Assembly (NCBI GenBank): GCA_903832665.1 | Contig: CAILCG010000025.1 | Span: 30,953 to 94,952, forward strand | Source: an uncultured Methanomicrobiales archaeon | GTDB lineage: Archaea > Halobacteriota > Methanomicrobia > Methanomicrobiales > Methanospirillaceae | Length of the DNA stretch: 64,000 nucleotides | Reading direction: 5' to 3' | In this document: positions 10,135 to 19,809 of the stretch, piece after piece | How the letters are laid out: every line of letters begins with the position of its first letter | Position numbering within the stretch: the first letter of the stretch is position 1 | Translations under genes and position numbers: made by a program | The notes under the pieces: generated by a model | Database searches by the model: none | What the model saw: only the letters and a program-made list of their open reading frames with translations | What the model was told of the DNA's origin: nothing

Positions 10135-10902
10135 TTGAATTTCAGCCTGATCCTTGAACTTGCAAAACGGGATTTTACCGAACGCTATTCCGGTTCTGCG
10201 CTCGGATTTATGTGGTCATTTGTTTATCCACTGATTAACATCCTCATCTATATGATTATCTTTGGCAGCCTGATGGGTGCCCGGTTGCCAGGGATGTCCT
10301 CGCTTTGGGGCTATGGAGTATATCTTATTGCCGGGCTGGTCCCCTGGACTGCGTTTGCAAATACAGTAACACGGGCATCTACAGTCTTCCTGGATAAAAA
10401 GAATATTATTGCTAAAATTCACGTTGATCTTCCCTCACTTCCACTCTATATTGTAATATCGGAAAGCATCACATTCGTAGTCACGCTTATGATATTCCTC
10501 ACGATCCTTCTGCTCTCGGGATTTTCGTTTTCGTGGTACTTGTTATTGATACCGGTTCTGTACCTTATTCAGCAGGTATTAGGTTACGCACTTGGTTTTT
10601 TTTTCGCAATGTTTGTAGTATTTCTTCGGGATCTCAAAGAAGTTGTCACAATCATATTTCAAATCTGGTTCTGGTTCACACCGATCGTGTACGTTTTTGA
10701 CATATTGCCTTCCTTCGCCCAGCATATACTGATCCTGAATCCGATGCTCTCGGTTGTATCTGCATACCATGATATTTTCGTGTTCCAGAGATTGCCATCA
10801 TTTTTTTACCTTACCCTTGTCCTTATCGGAAGTGTGTTGCTGATTGTTGTTGATTATGTAATATACAAAAAACTTGAAAAGGACATTCGGGATTTCATAT
10901 GA
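10135..10902 (+). CDS. wzm: ABC-2 polysaccharide export permease (Wzm-like)
   Basis: Membrane half of an ABC exporter that passes a lipid-linked polysaccharide across the membrane. About six hydrophobic segments fill the 255 residues. The family opening (ELAKRDFTERYSGSALGF followed by MWSF) and the C-terminal segment LNPMLSVVSAYHDIF are present. Translation appears to start at TTG 10135, seven bases after GGAAGGT; no in-frame ATG gives a sensible N-terminus. The ATPase gene follows after 85 bases. A 205-base stretch before it holds no convincing gene. Confidence 0.88.
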   Translation: MNFSLILELAKRDFTERYSGSALGFMWSFVYPLINILIYMIIFGSLMGARLPGMSSLWGYGVYLIAGLVPWTAFANTVTRASTVFLDKKNIIAKIHVDLPSLPLYIVISESITFVVTLMIFLTILLLSGFSFSWYLLLIPVLYLIQQVLGYALGFFFAMFVVFLRDLKEVVTIIFQIWFWFTPIVYVFDILPSFAQHILILNPMLSVVSAYHDIFVFQRLPSFFYLTLVLIGSVLLIVVDYVIYKKLEKDIRDFI

Positions 10903-10987
10903 TTATTTCGATGGCAATCCAAATGAAATATGAAACGTTCGCCATTATTAATATTAAAGCGGTGAATCTACCGGAGTGTATTCATCC

Positions 10988-12247
10988 ATGATAAAAGTCG
11001 AAGGGCTCTCAAAGGAGTTCAAGCTTTACCGATCACCTGCCGACCGGCTTAAAGAAATCCTCTTCAGGAAACAATACCATAAGGATTTCGTTGCTCTTGA
11101 AAACATCTCCTTCGAGATTGCTCCCGGTCAGATACTCGGAATTATCGGGCAAAACGGCGCCGGGAAATCTACACTTTTGAAGATACTCTCCGGCATTGTG
11201 ATCCCGGATAGCGGTTCCATCCAGATTGATGGGAAAGTCACGGGATTACTTGAGCTCGGAACGGGTTTCAATGCCGAGATGACCGGTCTGGAAAATATTT
11301 ACATGAACGGGACGCTTATTGGGATGACCCGGGATGAGATTGACCGTAAGAAACAGATGATTATCGATTTCTCCGAACTGGGGGAGTTCATCCATGAACC
11401 TATCAAGACCTATTCTTCTGGCATGACAATGCGGCTCGCGTTTTCTATTGCCATTCATGCGGACCCGACATGCTTCTTGGTTGACGAGGCACTTTCGGTA
11501 GGGGATGCTTATTTCCAACAGAAGTGCATGCGGAAGATCCAAGAGTTTGGGGCGGGTGGAGGATCGATTGTGTTTGTCTCACACGATACTAATGCAGTGA
11601 TGACGTTATGCGACAATGCAATATTATTGGATCATGGTAAGGTGATATCATATGGCATTCCACGGAATATAGTTGATTTATACATATCGCGGATATGCAT
11701 ACAATCCCATAAAGGAGAAAAACCAGTTACTCTTGGGGATACAACAGGTCCTCTTAATAACCATATGAATATATCAACGAAAGAAATTGAATTTTGTTCC
11801 ATCAGGATTCTAGATTCATCGAAAAATGTAATCACGCATGCTCATAGCGATGATGAGATTATCGTATCTTTTTCATTTCGCAGTTTACGCCATATAGAAG
11901 ATCCAACATTTGGCATATTAATCCGGAACCGATACGGGGTGTCAATATTTGGGACAAACACTCATCTTTTAAACCAAAAAAGTGATTCTCTTCTGCCAGG
12001 GAAAATGTATCAGGTATCCTATCAATTTAAAGTGCCATTACAACCGGATGATTATTTGATTACCGTTGCCATTGATAATAAAGGAAATGCAACAAATTAT
12101 TTCGATGAATATTTGCTTCGTCTTAATGATATCACAACATTAAAAGTGGGGCGCAACGAAAAACAACCACTGTATGATGGAATCACTAATTTAAATCCTA
12201 CAATCGATTTTAAGGAGATTAATAATGGAGTTCCTGAGGAGTACTGA
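10988..12247 (+). CDS. wzt: ABC polysaccharide export ATPase with C-terminal domain (Wzt-like)
   Basis: Nucleotide-binding subunit partnering the Wzm-like permease. Walker A GQNGAGKST, signature YSSGMTMRLAF, Walker B FLVDEALSVGD and switch SHDTNAV are all intact in the first 240 residues. Residues from about 265 onward form a beta-rich extension of the Wzt C-terminal type, which in O-antigen systems reads the modified end of the finished chain before export. ATG 10988 is taken as start; GTG 10976 would add four residues. The stop at 12245-12247 abuts the next ATG, a methyltransferase that may set that chain end. Confidence 0.9.
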   Translation: MIKVEGLSKEFKLYRSPADRLKEILFRKQYHKDFVALENISFEIAPGQILGIIGQNGAGKSTLLKILSGIVIPDSGSIQIDGKVTGLLELGTGFNAEMTGLENIYMNGTLIGMTRDEIDRKKQMIIDFSELGEFIHEPIKTYSSGMTMRLAFSIAIHADPTCFLVDEALSVGDAYFQQKCMRKIQEFGAGGGSIVFVSHDTNAVMTLCDNAILLDHGKVISYGIPRNIVDLYISRICIQSHKGEKPVTLGDTTGPLNNHMNISTKEIEFCSIRILDSSKNVITHAHSDDEIIVSFSFRSLRHIEDPTFGILIRNRYGVSIFGTNTHLLNQKSDSLLPGKMYQVSYQFKVPLQPDDYLITVAIDNKGNATNYFDEYLLRLNDITTLKVGRNEKQPLYDGITNLNPTIDFKEINNGVPEEY

Positions 12248-13579
12248 ATGGATGATAATACCATAGAAATCCGCGATGGCGAAATCAATTTCGAAGAGAT
12301 CATGGCAAAGATCCGGGAGAATATAAGGAGGCGACAGGCCGCAGGAGAACTTCCTCCGGATCCGGATTCACTAATCGGATCCCCTTCAAAGAACTGTTAT
12401 TCGAGTGAATCTGACGATACAATTCAACGTGATCTCGCCTCTATAAATTCTAACTGGGATATCCACAATAACAACTACTTTATCAGCTCCCATCAACCCC
12501 ACATAGGGAAACTCCTCATTAAAGGACGCCAACTGGTTCATGGGGAAGTTCGCCGGTACATCGATCCAATGATATCACGTCAGACGGAATTCAATGCAAG
12601 TACCTTCAGAATTATTACAAGGATATCCCAGCAATGTGCCGAATTGGAACAGAGTCAACAGGATTTTAAAACCGCATTTTCCTCATTTAAAGAGGAATCC
12701 AATAAAAAAATTACCGATTGTGTGACTATCGCGAAAAAGGACCTCAACTCAGAAATCAAAATAACAATAAAAGAACGGTTTACTGAAATTGACGATTATA
12801 TTCACATACGGACAAGGATTGCCCACGCACTTGAAGACCGGGTTAAAAAAGAACTTTCCCAAAAAAATAATCCCCCATTATCTACCTCAAAAGGGAATAC
12901 AAATTATTTTCTTTTCGAAGAGCGATTCAGAGGTTCGCGGGATGATATAACTCAACGACAAAGGGCATTCCTTCCCTACTTTGAAAAATGTTCCAACGTG
13001 CTTGATATCGGCTGCGGACGAGGTGAATTCCTGGAGATTCTCAGGGATAACGGCATTGGGGGTATTGGCGTAGATAGTGAGCGGGATATGGTAGCCTACT
13101 GCCGTTCCCGCCAGTTAGCCGTAGAGCATTCGGATGCACTCACCTATCTTGAGTCACTTGAAGACAAAAGTCTTGACGGGATCTTTATCGACCAAGTTGT
13201 GGAGCATCTTGAGCCAGATTATCTTATTAGGTTACTTGCACTGTGTCATCAGAAGATGAAATTCGGATATCATCTTGTCATTGAAACGGTGAATCCGTTA
13301 TCATTTGTATCATTTGCCAACTTCTACATCGATCTGACCCATAAGAGACCAGTTCATCCTGAGACGTTGCAATATATCATAAGTGCAGCTGGATTCCGAG
13401 AATGCGAAAAGAAATTTTTCTCACCAGTTCCTGATGAAGGCAGATTGAAAATGATTGAAGGAGCTGCTGATATGAATGAAACCGAACGGAAGAATTTTGA
13501 TATATATAATCATAATGTTGGGATGCTGAATACCTTACTATTTGGCGCTCAGGATTATGCAGTAGTTGGGAAGAAGTGA
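12248..13579 (+). CDS. WbdD-like SAM methyltransferase with N-terminal coiled-coil region
   Basis: The C-terminal half carries a class I SAM-dependent methyltransferase: VLDIGCGRGEFLEIL is the cofactor loop (about residue 255), and DQVVEHLEPDYL and IETVNPLSFVSF follow. The N-terminal 200 residues are charged and helical with likely coiled coil (residues 120-200). In bacterial O-antigen loci, methyltransferases of this arrangement cap the polysaccharide and so set its length. The gene starts at the base after the wzt stop, which supports that coupling. Length is 443 residues. A chain-terminating role is inferred from context; no kinase domain as in full WbdD is evident. Confidence 0.75.
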   Translation: MDDNTIEIRDGEINFEEIMAKIRENIRRRQAAGELPPDPDSLIGSPSKNCYSSESDDTIQRDLASINSNWDIHNNNYFISSHQPHIGKLLIKGRQLVHGEVRRYIDPMISRQTEFNASTFRIITRISQQCAELEQSQQDFKTAFSSFKEESNKKITDCVTIAKKDLNSEIKITIKERFTEIDDYIHIRTRIAHALEDRVKKELSQKNNPPLSTSKGNTNYFLFEERFRGSRDDITQRQRAFLPYFEKCSNVLDIGCGRGEFLEILRDNGIGGIGVDSERDMVAYCRSRQLAVEHSDALTYLESLEDKSLDGIFIDQVVEHLEPDYLIRLLALCHQKMKFGYHLVIETVNPLSFVSFANFYIDLTHKRPVHPETLQYIISAAGFRECEKKFFSPVPDEGRLKMIEGAADMNETERKNFDIYNHNVGMLNTLLFGAQDYAVVGKK

Positions 13580-13653
13580 ATTTTTTGAAGTTTTTATGAG
13601 AATTCATTGAATAGGACTGAATTAAAAATTAAGATTTATTTGGATTTCAATTC

Positions 13654-14829
13654 ATGAAGATAGCATTTATCATTCCGTGGTACGGTGAAAACATTCCGGG
13701 GGGAGCAGAAACTGAGTGTAGAACAACTGCGGAAAATCTTCAGAAGGCTGGAATTGAAGTAGAAATTTTAACAACCTGTGTAAAAGAATTTTTGAGCGAC
13801 TGGAATACTGATCACTTTAAAGAGGGTATGTATAAGGTCAATCAAATACCGGTTCGCAGATTTTCTGTGAGGAAAAGAGATACTGCGCTTTTTGATTCTA
13901 TCAATTATAAACTCATGCAGGGTCAAAAGATCTCACTTCAAGAAGAGGAAATTTTTATCCGCGAGATGATCAATAGCGATAGTCTTAATAATTATATTCA
14001 GGAACACGGATCGAATTACGATCTCTTGCTTTTTATCCCGTATATGTTTGGAACAACGTACTATGGATCGCAAATTCATCCGGAAAAATCGGTTCTTATA
14101 CCTTGTCTCCATGAAGAAAGCTATGCACATCTTTCGATTTATAAAAAAATGTTCAAACAAGTTGCAGCGTTAATATATCTTTCAGAACCAGAAGGGGATT
14201 TGGCAAATTGCCTTTATAAGCCAACCTGCAGACAAATTGTTTTAGGTGGGGGAATTGACAATGATTTTTCTTCTAATCCAGAACGATTTCGAGAAAAATA
14301 CAAAATTTTTGGTCAATTCATCCTTTATGCAGGAAGAAAAGAATCAGGAAAAAATGTTCACCTGCTCCTGAAATTTTTTTCAAGGTTTAAGCAGGAATAC
14401 TCATCGGATCTAAAATTGGTACTTATCGGAAGCGGAAACATAGGTATTCCTTCAGAATCCAGAGACCATATCATCGATTTGGGTTTTGTATCTCGTCAGG
14501 ACAAATATGATGCGTATGCGGCTGCTATGATCCTCTGCCAACCGTCAGTTAACGAAAGTTTTTCCATTGTAATTATGGAGTCATGGCTATGCGGTACACC
14601 TGTACTTGTCCATGCTGATTGCGCTGTTACGAAATATCATTGCATAAAAAGTAATGGCGGACTTTATTTCAAAAATTACGACGAATTTGTGATGTGCATC
14701 AATTTTTTTCTTCAAAATCCAAAAAAATGTACTATAATGGTAAAAAATGGCAAAAAATATGTTGAAATAAATTATACTTGGAACCGAATTGTCCAAAAAT
14801 ATAAGCAGTTACTATTGGAGATTGCTTGA
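13654..14829 (+). CDS. GT4-family glycosyltransferase
   Basis: GT-B fold transferase beginning MKIAFIIPWYGENIPGGAET. The donor-binding half starts near residue 220 (FILYAGRKESGKNVHLLLKF), and the E-x7-E region reads VNESFSIVIMESWLCGTP, with both acidic positions kept. It is a clear paralog of the product at 17073-18248: the openings, the LTTC-K segments and the E-x7-E regions align. No strong ribosome site precedes it after the 74-base gap. Base composition turns markedly AT-rich here, suggesting separate origin from the flanking genes. Its stop overlaps the next start by one base (TGATG). Confidence 0.83.
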   Translation: MKIAFIIPWYGENIPGGAETECRTTAENLQKAGIEVEILTTCVKEFLSDWNTDHFKEGMYKVNQIPVRRFSVRKRDTALFDSINYKLMQGQKISLQEEEIFIREMINSDSLNNYIQEHGSNYDLLLFIPYMFGTTYYGSQIHPEKSVLIPCLHEESYAHLSIYKKMFKQVAALIYLSEPEGDLANCLYKPTCRQIVLGGGIDNDFSSNPERFREKYKIFGQFILYAGRKESGKNVHLLLKFFSRFKQEYSSDLKLVLIGSGNIGIPSESRDHIIDLGFVSRQDKYDAYAAAMILCQPSVNESFSIVIMESWLCGTPVLVHADCAVTKYHCIKSNGGLYFKNYDEFVMCINFFLQNPKKCTIMVKNGKKYVEINYTWNRIVQKYKQLLLEIA

Positions 14830-15884
14830 TGGAGATTCATCAAATTTTACCAGATATCACTAATGGAGATGCAATTGGCAATGAAGCACTTTTAATCCGA
14901 GATATCCTTAGGAAGTGGGGATTCCGATCTGATATTTATGCTCAACATATTCGATCGGGGACTGGTGCGATTCAATATGAAAATTACCAAAAAAGGTCAT
15001 CGAAAAATAATATTTTAATATATCATTATTCTATTGGGTCTTGCCTTTCGGATTTTATTAAAGGGTTGCCCGATAGGATTGTGATAATATACCATAACCA
15101 AACTCCAGAAAAATATTTTTGGGGAATTAATGATCATATAGCAGAATTGTTACGTAAGGGTAAAGGGGATCTCAACGAATTCTCGAAAATTACCAGACTT
15201 GGATTGGGGGATTCGGAGTTTAACCGTCAGGAATTGCAGGAATTAGGCTTCCCCAAAACAGAGGTTTTACCCCTTATAATAGATTTTGAAAAATATTCCA
15301 GGAAAAACGAAAAAATTATCAATCACTATAATGATAAAAAAGTAAATTTGCTCTTTGTTGGGAGAATTGCACCCAATAAACGACCGGATGAGATGTTGAA
15401 AATTTTTTATTACTTTAAACATATTCATCCGAATTCACGATTATTTATTATCGGTAGTTATGAGGGATTTGAAACATACTATCACAAATTAAAAGAACTG
15501 GTTGCACGATTATCCTTAACTGATGTCATTATTACGGGGAAAGTATGTGACCAAGATCTCAATTCCTATTATTCCCTGGCAGATGTATTCCTCTGTTTGA
15601 GCGAGCATGAAGGATTTTGCGTACCACTCGTGGAATGTATGTATTTCGATGTCCCTATAATTGCGAATAATGTCACAGCAATTCCAGATACATTGGGTGA
15701 TTCGGGTATCCTCATCAATAACAAAAATTATTGTGAGATCGCAGAATTAATTGATGTGATAATAAATAATGACGATTTAAAAATGAAAATTATCAAAAAG
15801 CAAAAAGAGAGATTAAAAACGTTTGAACTCGATAAAATTAAAAGAAAATTAAAAGTCTATTTAAGTGAGGTGATATCGAATTGA
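14829..15884 (+). CDS. GT4-family glycosyltransferase
   Basis: Single GT-B protein of 351 residues. An N-terminal EIHQILPDITNGDAIGNEAL segment resembles acceptor domains of archaeal and bacterial GT4 enzymes; the donor domain has LLFVGRIAPNKRPDEMLKIF (about residue 175) and the E-x7-E motif in SEHEGFCVPLVECMYFDVP. ATG 14829 overlaps the preceding stop by one base and is preferred over TTG 14826. The gene lies in the AT-rich block and its stop overlaps the TTG start of the next gene (TTGA). Donor sugar is unknown. Confidence 0.83.
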   Translation: MEIHQILPDITNGDAIGNEALLIRDILRKWGFRSDIYAQHIRSGTGAIQYENYQKRSSKNNILIYHYSIGSCLSDFIKGLPDRIVIIYHNQTPEKYFWGINDHIAELLRKGKGDLNEFSKITRLGLGDSEFNRQELQELGFPKTEVLPLIIDFEKYSRKNEKIINHYNDKKVNLLFVGRIAPNKRPDEMLKIFYYFKHIHPNSRLFIIGSYEGFETYYHKLKELVARLSLTDVIITGKVCDQDLNSYYSLADVFLCLSEHEGFCVPLVECMYFDVPIIANNVTAIPDTLGDSGILINNKNYCEIAELIDVIINNDDLKMKIIKKQKERLKTFELDKIKRKLKVYLSEVISN

Positions 15885-17076
15885 CTAAGAATTTAAGACT
15901 TTCTGATTCAGTTACATTAAATCAAATTGAAAAGAAATATACTAATTGTATCTTAAAGCAGGATTTTTACGATATAGATTATGCTTTAATTTGGCTAAAC
16001 AATAATCAGTCGGCCATTTATATGGCAAATTACATAAAAAAATACTAAATCCTAAAAAAGTGGTAGATATTGGATGTGGGATGGGTCAATTAGTAGAAGA
16101 ATTACGAAAAAATTATATTGATGCATATGGAAGTGAATTTAGCGATGCTTTTATCAATGCATCTCCAATGAAGAAATATATTTTCAAAGATAATATTTTA
16201 GAGTTAGATCAAGTCGCTTCCGCAGAATACGATCTCGTTATTTGCATGGAAGTACTAGAACACCTTCCGCCCACATATCTCAACAAAGCAATAAACAATT
16301 TAAAAAGAATATGTAGAAATAAAATTTTGATCACGGTTCCCGCATTTGGCCCAAATAAATTCGGTTATTCTGGATTACCTCTTGCTCCGAATGAACATGA
16401 CACCTGCTGGTTGGAAGATGCAAGAAAAAATATCCCATTTACAAATTTAGTCGTTGATGAAAATGATATTCCGGATTTGGGACATATTTTTTTAGCAACA
16501 TATGATTGGTGGACTGAAAAATTTTTAATAAATAGACTTATTCGAGATATAAAATGTGAAAATGAGCGATATAAAACATATAATTTTTTAAACTATCGTT
16601 GGAACGCATTTGTTTTGAATAGATTGGATGAGGATTGTATTGATATTAAAAACCATAATTTTTTCTTCGATGGAATATTTGACCTGGAAGATTGGGGTAA
16701 AGAATATGGAAACATTCGATGGACTGAAAAAAGATTTGACATATGGCTCCATTTCACAAAACCAATTCATGAAATTGTAATAGATTTTTATTCCGGACCT
16801 AAAGAGATCGCATATGAAAGGAAATTGAAAATTATCTGTAAAAGACTTGTCGAAACAGATGAACAGCAATTACGACAACAGGAAGTGTGCATCAAATCAT
16901 ATTCAATTTTCCCAGATACTTGGTATAAATTAAATTTGCCCATCTCTGCTCAATCCCCAGATGTTTTAAAATTTGAATGCGAATTGGACTATACATTTAT
17001 TCCGGAATATTTGATCAGAAACGGAGATAGCCGCTCTTTAGGCATCGCACTAAAATTTTTGGGGAGTATATCTTGA
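15881..17076 (+). CDS. SAM methyltransferase with C-terminal beta-sandwich domain, interrupted by a -1 frame change
   Basis: The gene opens at TTG 15881, overlapping the previous stop, with an eight-base match GAGGTGAT to the 16S tail six to seven bases upstream, so the start is well supported. Frame 2 runs about 54 codons and hits TAA at 16046. Slipping back one base in the A7 run 16036-16042 joins it to frame 1, giving NYIKK-ILNPKKVVDIGCG, which is exactly a methyltransferase entry. The cofactor loop is VVDIGCGMGQL; ICMEVLEHLPP follows. The last 130 residues look like a beta-sandwich with an RWT and a GDSRSLGIA motif. The joined protein would be about 398 residues. It is a true frameshift mutation, a sequencing undercall, or programmed slippage (A AAA AAA is in the correct phase). 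Confidence 0.75.
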
Positions 17077-18248
17077 AAATTGCGTTTATTGTGCAGAGAT
17101 ATGGTATTGAAGTGGCCGGCGGTTCTGAGGCCCTGTGCAGACAAGTAGCTGAACGATTGGCAAAATTTCATAAAATTGAAGTGCTTACAACATGTGCGAA
17201 AGATTATATCACCTGGAGAAATGAATACGCCGAAGGCGTCGAAGAGATAGATAACGTCCTTGTCCGTCGATTTAAGGTTGATACAGAACGAGATCTAAAG
17301 AAATTTAATACATTCACTCAGACATTATTCAATGAATCCCATACAGAACTGGATGAACTTAAATGGATAGAAGACCAAGGGCCATATGTCCCGGGGATAT
17401 TGGAATTTTTAAAGTCGCACAAAAATGATTATGATCTGTTTGTTTTTTTTACGTATAGGTATTACCCTAGTTTTTTTGGGTTACCCCTAGTATCTGAAAA
17501 GAGCATTCTGGTTCCAACTGCTGAAGATGAGCCAACATTAAACCTGGGTGTCAACAAAGTATTTTTTTGCCTACCCAAAGCGGTCATTTACCTTTCAGAA
17601 GAAGAGAAGCAAATAATTATCAGGCTATTCAAAAATCAAAACACGCTAAATGACGTTATTGGAATGGGTTTAACAATTCCGCAAGATGTAGAGGGAGATC
17701 GATTTAAAAAAAAGTATCATTTATCTTCCGATTTCATTTTGTACATTGGGAGAATAGATGGTAATAAAGGCTGTAGCTATTTGTTTGAGTATTTTGTAAA
17801 ATACAAAAAAGAGAATCCGTCAAACCTAAAACTTGTGTTAATTGGTAAAGCGGTAATGGAAATACCAAAAAATCCAGATATCATTCACTTGGGGTTTCTG
17901 TCGGAAATCGATAAATTCGAAGGTATTAAGGCAGCGAAAATACTAATCATGCCCTCTGAATTTGAAAGTTATTCGATAGTATTAACGGAAGCCTGGGCAT
18001 TAGGAACACCTACGCTTGTGAATGAAAGATGTGCAGTCCTCAAGGGACATTGCCTAAGGAGCAATGCCGGGTTGTATTATATTGATTACAATGAATTTAT
18101 TGAGTGCATTAATCTCCTTGTATCCAATAACAAACTTCGAGAAAGATTAGGGGAAAATGGTAAAGCATACGTTGAAGCTAATTACAACTGGAATCGCGTG
18201 GAAGGAAAATATTTGGCATTGTTTGAAAAGGTCCAGATGGTCTCTTAG
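17073..18248 (+). CDS. GT4-family glycosyltransferase
   Basis: Paralog of the 13654-14829 product. It starts KIAFIVQRYGIEVAGGSEAL, has the donor domain from about residue 225 (FILYIGRIDGNKGCSYLF) and an E-x7-E region in PSEFESYSIVLTEAWALGTP. The TTG at 17073 overlaps the preceding TGA and stands six bases after GGGGAG, a repeat of the TTGA coupling seen at 15881. Length is 391 residues. It closes the AT-rich plus-strand run and converges on a broken membrane-protein gene. Specificity is unknown. Confidence 0.85.
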   Translation: MKIAFIVQRYGIEVAGGSEALCRQVAERLAKFHKIEVLTTCAKDYITWRNEYAEGVEEIDNVLVRRFKVDTERDLKKFNTFTQTLFNESHTELDELKWIEDQGPYVPGILEFLKSHKNDYDLFVFFTYRYYPSFFGLPLVSEKSILVPTAEDEPTLNLGVNKVFFCLPKAVIYLSEEEKQIIIRLFKNQNTLNDVIGMGLTIPQDVEGDRFKKKYHLSSDFILYIGRIDGNKGCSYLFEYFVKYKKENPSNLKLVLIGKAVMEIPKNPDIIHLGFLSEIDKFEGIKAAKILIMPSEFESYSIVLTEAWALGTPTLVNERCAVLKGHCLRSNAGLYYIDYNEFIECINLLVSNNKLRERLGENGKAYVEANYNWNRVEGKYLALFEKVQMVS

Positions 18249-18339
18249 ATCTATTGCCCATTTCCTCTTTGTTTCTAATCACAATTGGATAGGGGTATCT
18301 TCACTTTTTACTGCACTTCGTATACACTACCCACTTATA

Positions 18340-19792
18340 TTATACATTTTTAGAGATTACAATTTTCGAAAAAGCGTATCCTAAATATCTTGTATCTCCA
18401 TTTCCTGGTTGTTGTGGAGATAATTTTGCATCAAATGATAAAATATGCTTTCCTTTAGTTAAATTAATATTATTTATTTCACAATACTTATTTGGGCAGG
18501 TCATAATTTTTTTACCATCCTTTAATATTGATAAATTATTTTCTGGATTCAATGGAGAGAAGTTCAATTTCACATTAATAGATTCCTCATTATTGCAACC
18601 AATTTCTATTGAAGGAGTATCGTTTTTTTCACCACTCCACCTCGATAGGGTATTTTGATTTGATTCAATATCATACCACCCATTATAGAATGAGATATTA
18701 CACGAACTGTTTTTCTCCAAAGAATATATACGATTTATTGGTATAATATCACTGGATTTAGTGAAATTCAATAATGATAATATATCTGATTTTTTTCCCT
18801 GTAATGTCCATTCACCAATTTGAGATGAAGCTGCATAATATGATGGATATTTAAGATACAATTTATATTTATCGAAAAGAAAATAAAAAATCCACATCTG
18901 ATTCCAATGTGTTGATTCTTGAATGTTTATAGAAGTCACATTATCAAAATTATCAATTTTTCCAAGATCGATTACATCTTCGCTAACGAATTCTACCCCA
19001 TTATTACTTGTCGAAATCATTACAATTGCTGATATAATATTCCCTGTCAGTAATAATCCGAGTAATCCAAGTACAATTATTTTTTTTTCTTGTGTCTTCT
19101 TTGGAAATATTTAACTGAAAATTTTTAAAATAATACAAACTGGATATCAGAATTATGGGCAGAAAGTACGTAATTAGCTTATACGCTTTGTAGCCCTCTC
19201 CTGTGAAAGAAAGAGACAATTCCTCTTTTGATATTAAATAAATATAAAAAATGAGTACGAATAGTAAATTAGATGCTGAAAAGAAGAACAATTTTTTATT
19301 ATCATTATAAAGAGATTTCATCGAATATAAACACATGACCAAAATAATAACAGATAAAATGAATCTCGGAATTAATGAAATTTGTTCCATCCCGATATTA
19401 TATCCCACAAGTCCAAAAATCCAGTCCGGTGATAAAAATGGAATACTCCAACCGACTGAAACGGCATTTATATAAAGAAACTTCTCAAAGAAATGAATAA
19501 TCGAAATTGGATATAAAAATATACTAAAAAAAATGACAACAAAAAAAAGAACCGATGAAAGATAGAACAATTCGTTTTTTAAACGAGTAACACTGTTTCC
19601 TGCAATTATACACATAACCAGAAAAACTAATAATGGGACAATAAACAGTGGAACTAATGGTTCATAAATTGCTATCAATCCGAGAGAAAGGATAATTGCA
19701 AATGGCAAATATTGTAAAAAAGACCTAATTGACTCATGATCGAATAAAATTGGATAATAGATTACTAAGGAGATTGCCAAAAAAAATCCCAT
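18340..19792 (-). pseudogene. Polytopic membrane glycan protein remnant, frameshifted and probably 5'-truncated
   Basis: The first frame (19792 down to about 19083) encodes at least six hydrophobic segments and ends in a short off-frame tail at 19004. Moving one base forward in the nine-A run (plus-strand T run 19080-19088) joins it to the second frame, which adds another membrane helix and then a 220-residue outer domain ending at 18340. That domain has RWSG and GDTRYLGYA motifs, like the C-terminus of the neighbouring methyltransferase. The whole resembles the latter part of GT39/GT-C-like membrane proteins; the usual N-terminal catalytic loop is absent, and a TGA lies four codons before the first ATG. 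I do not recognise a specific function. Confidence 0.6.
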
Positions 19793-19809
19793 TCCTAAGC
19801 GTCACCAAG

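Noticed and set aside
9926..10138. 70-codon plus-strand frame between the GT4 gene and wzm
   Set aside because: Random-looking composition, no ribosome site, and it runs through the wzm ribosome site.
10092..10157. 21-codon frame before and overlapping wzm, with an ATG
   Set aside because: It overlaps the better-supported TTG start of wzm in another frame, lacks a ribosome site and has no recognisable product; a leader peptide cannot be excluded.
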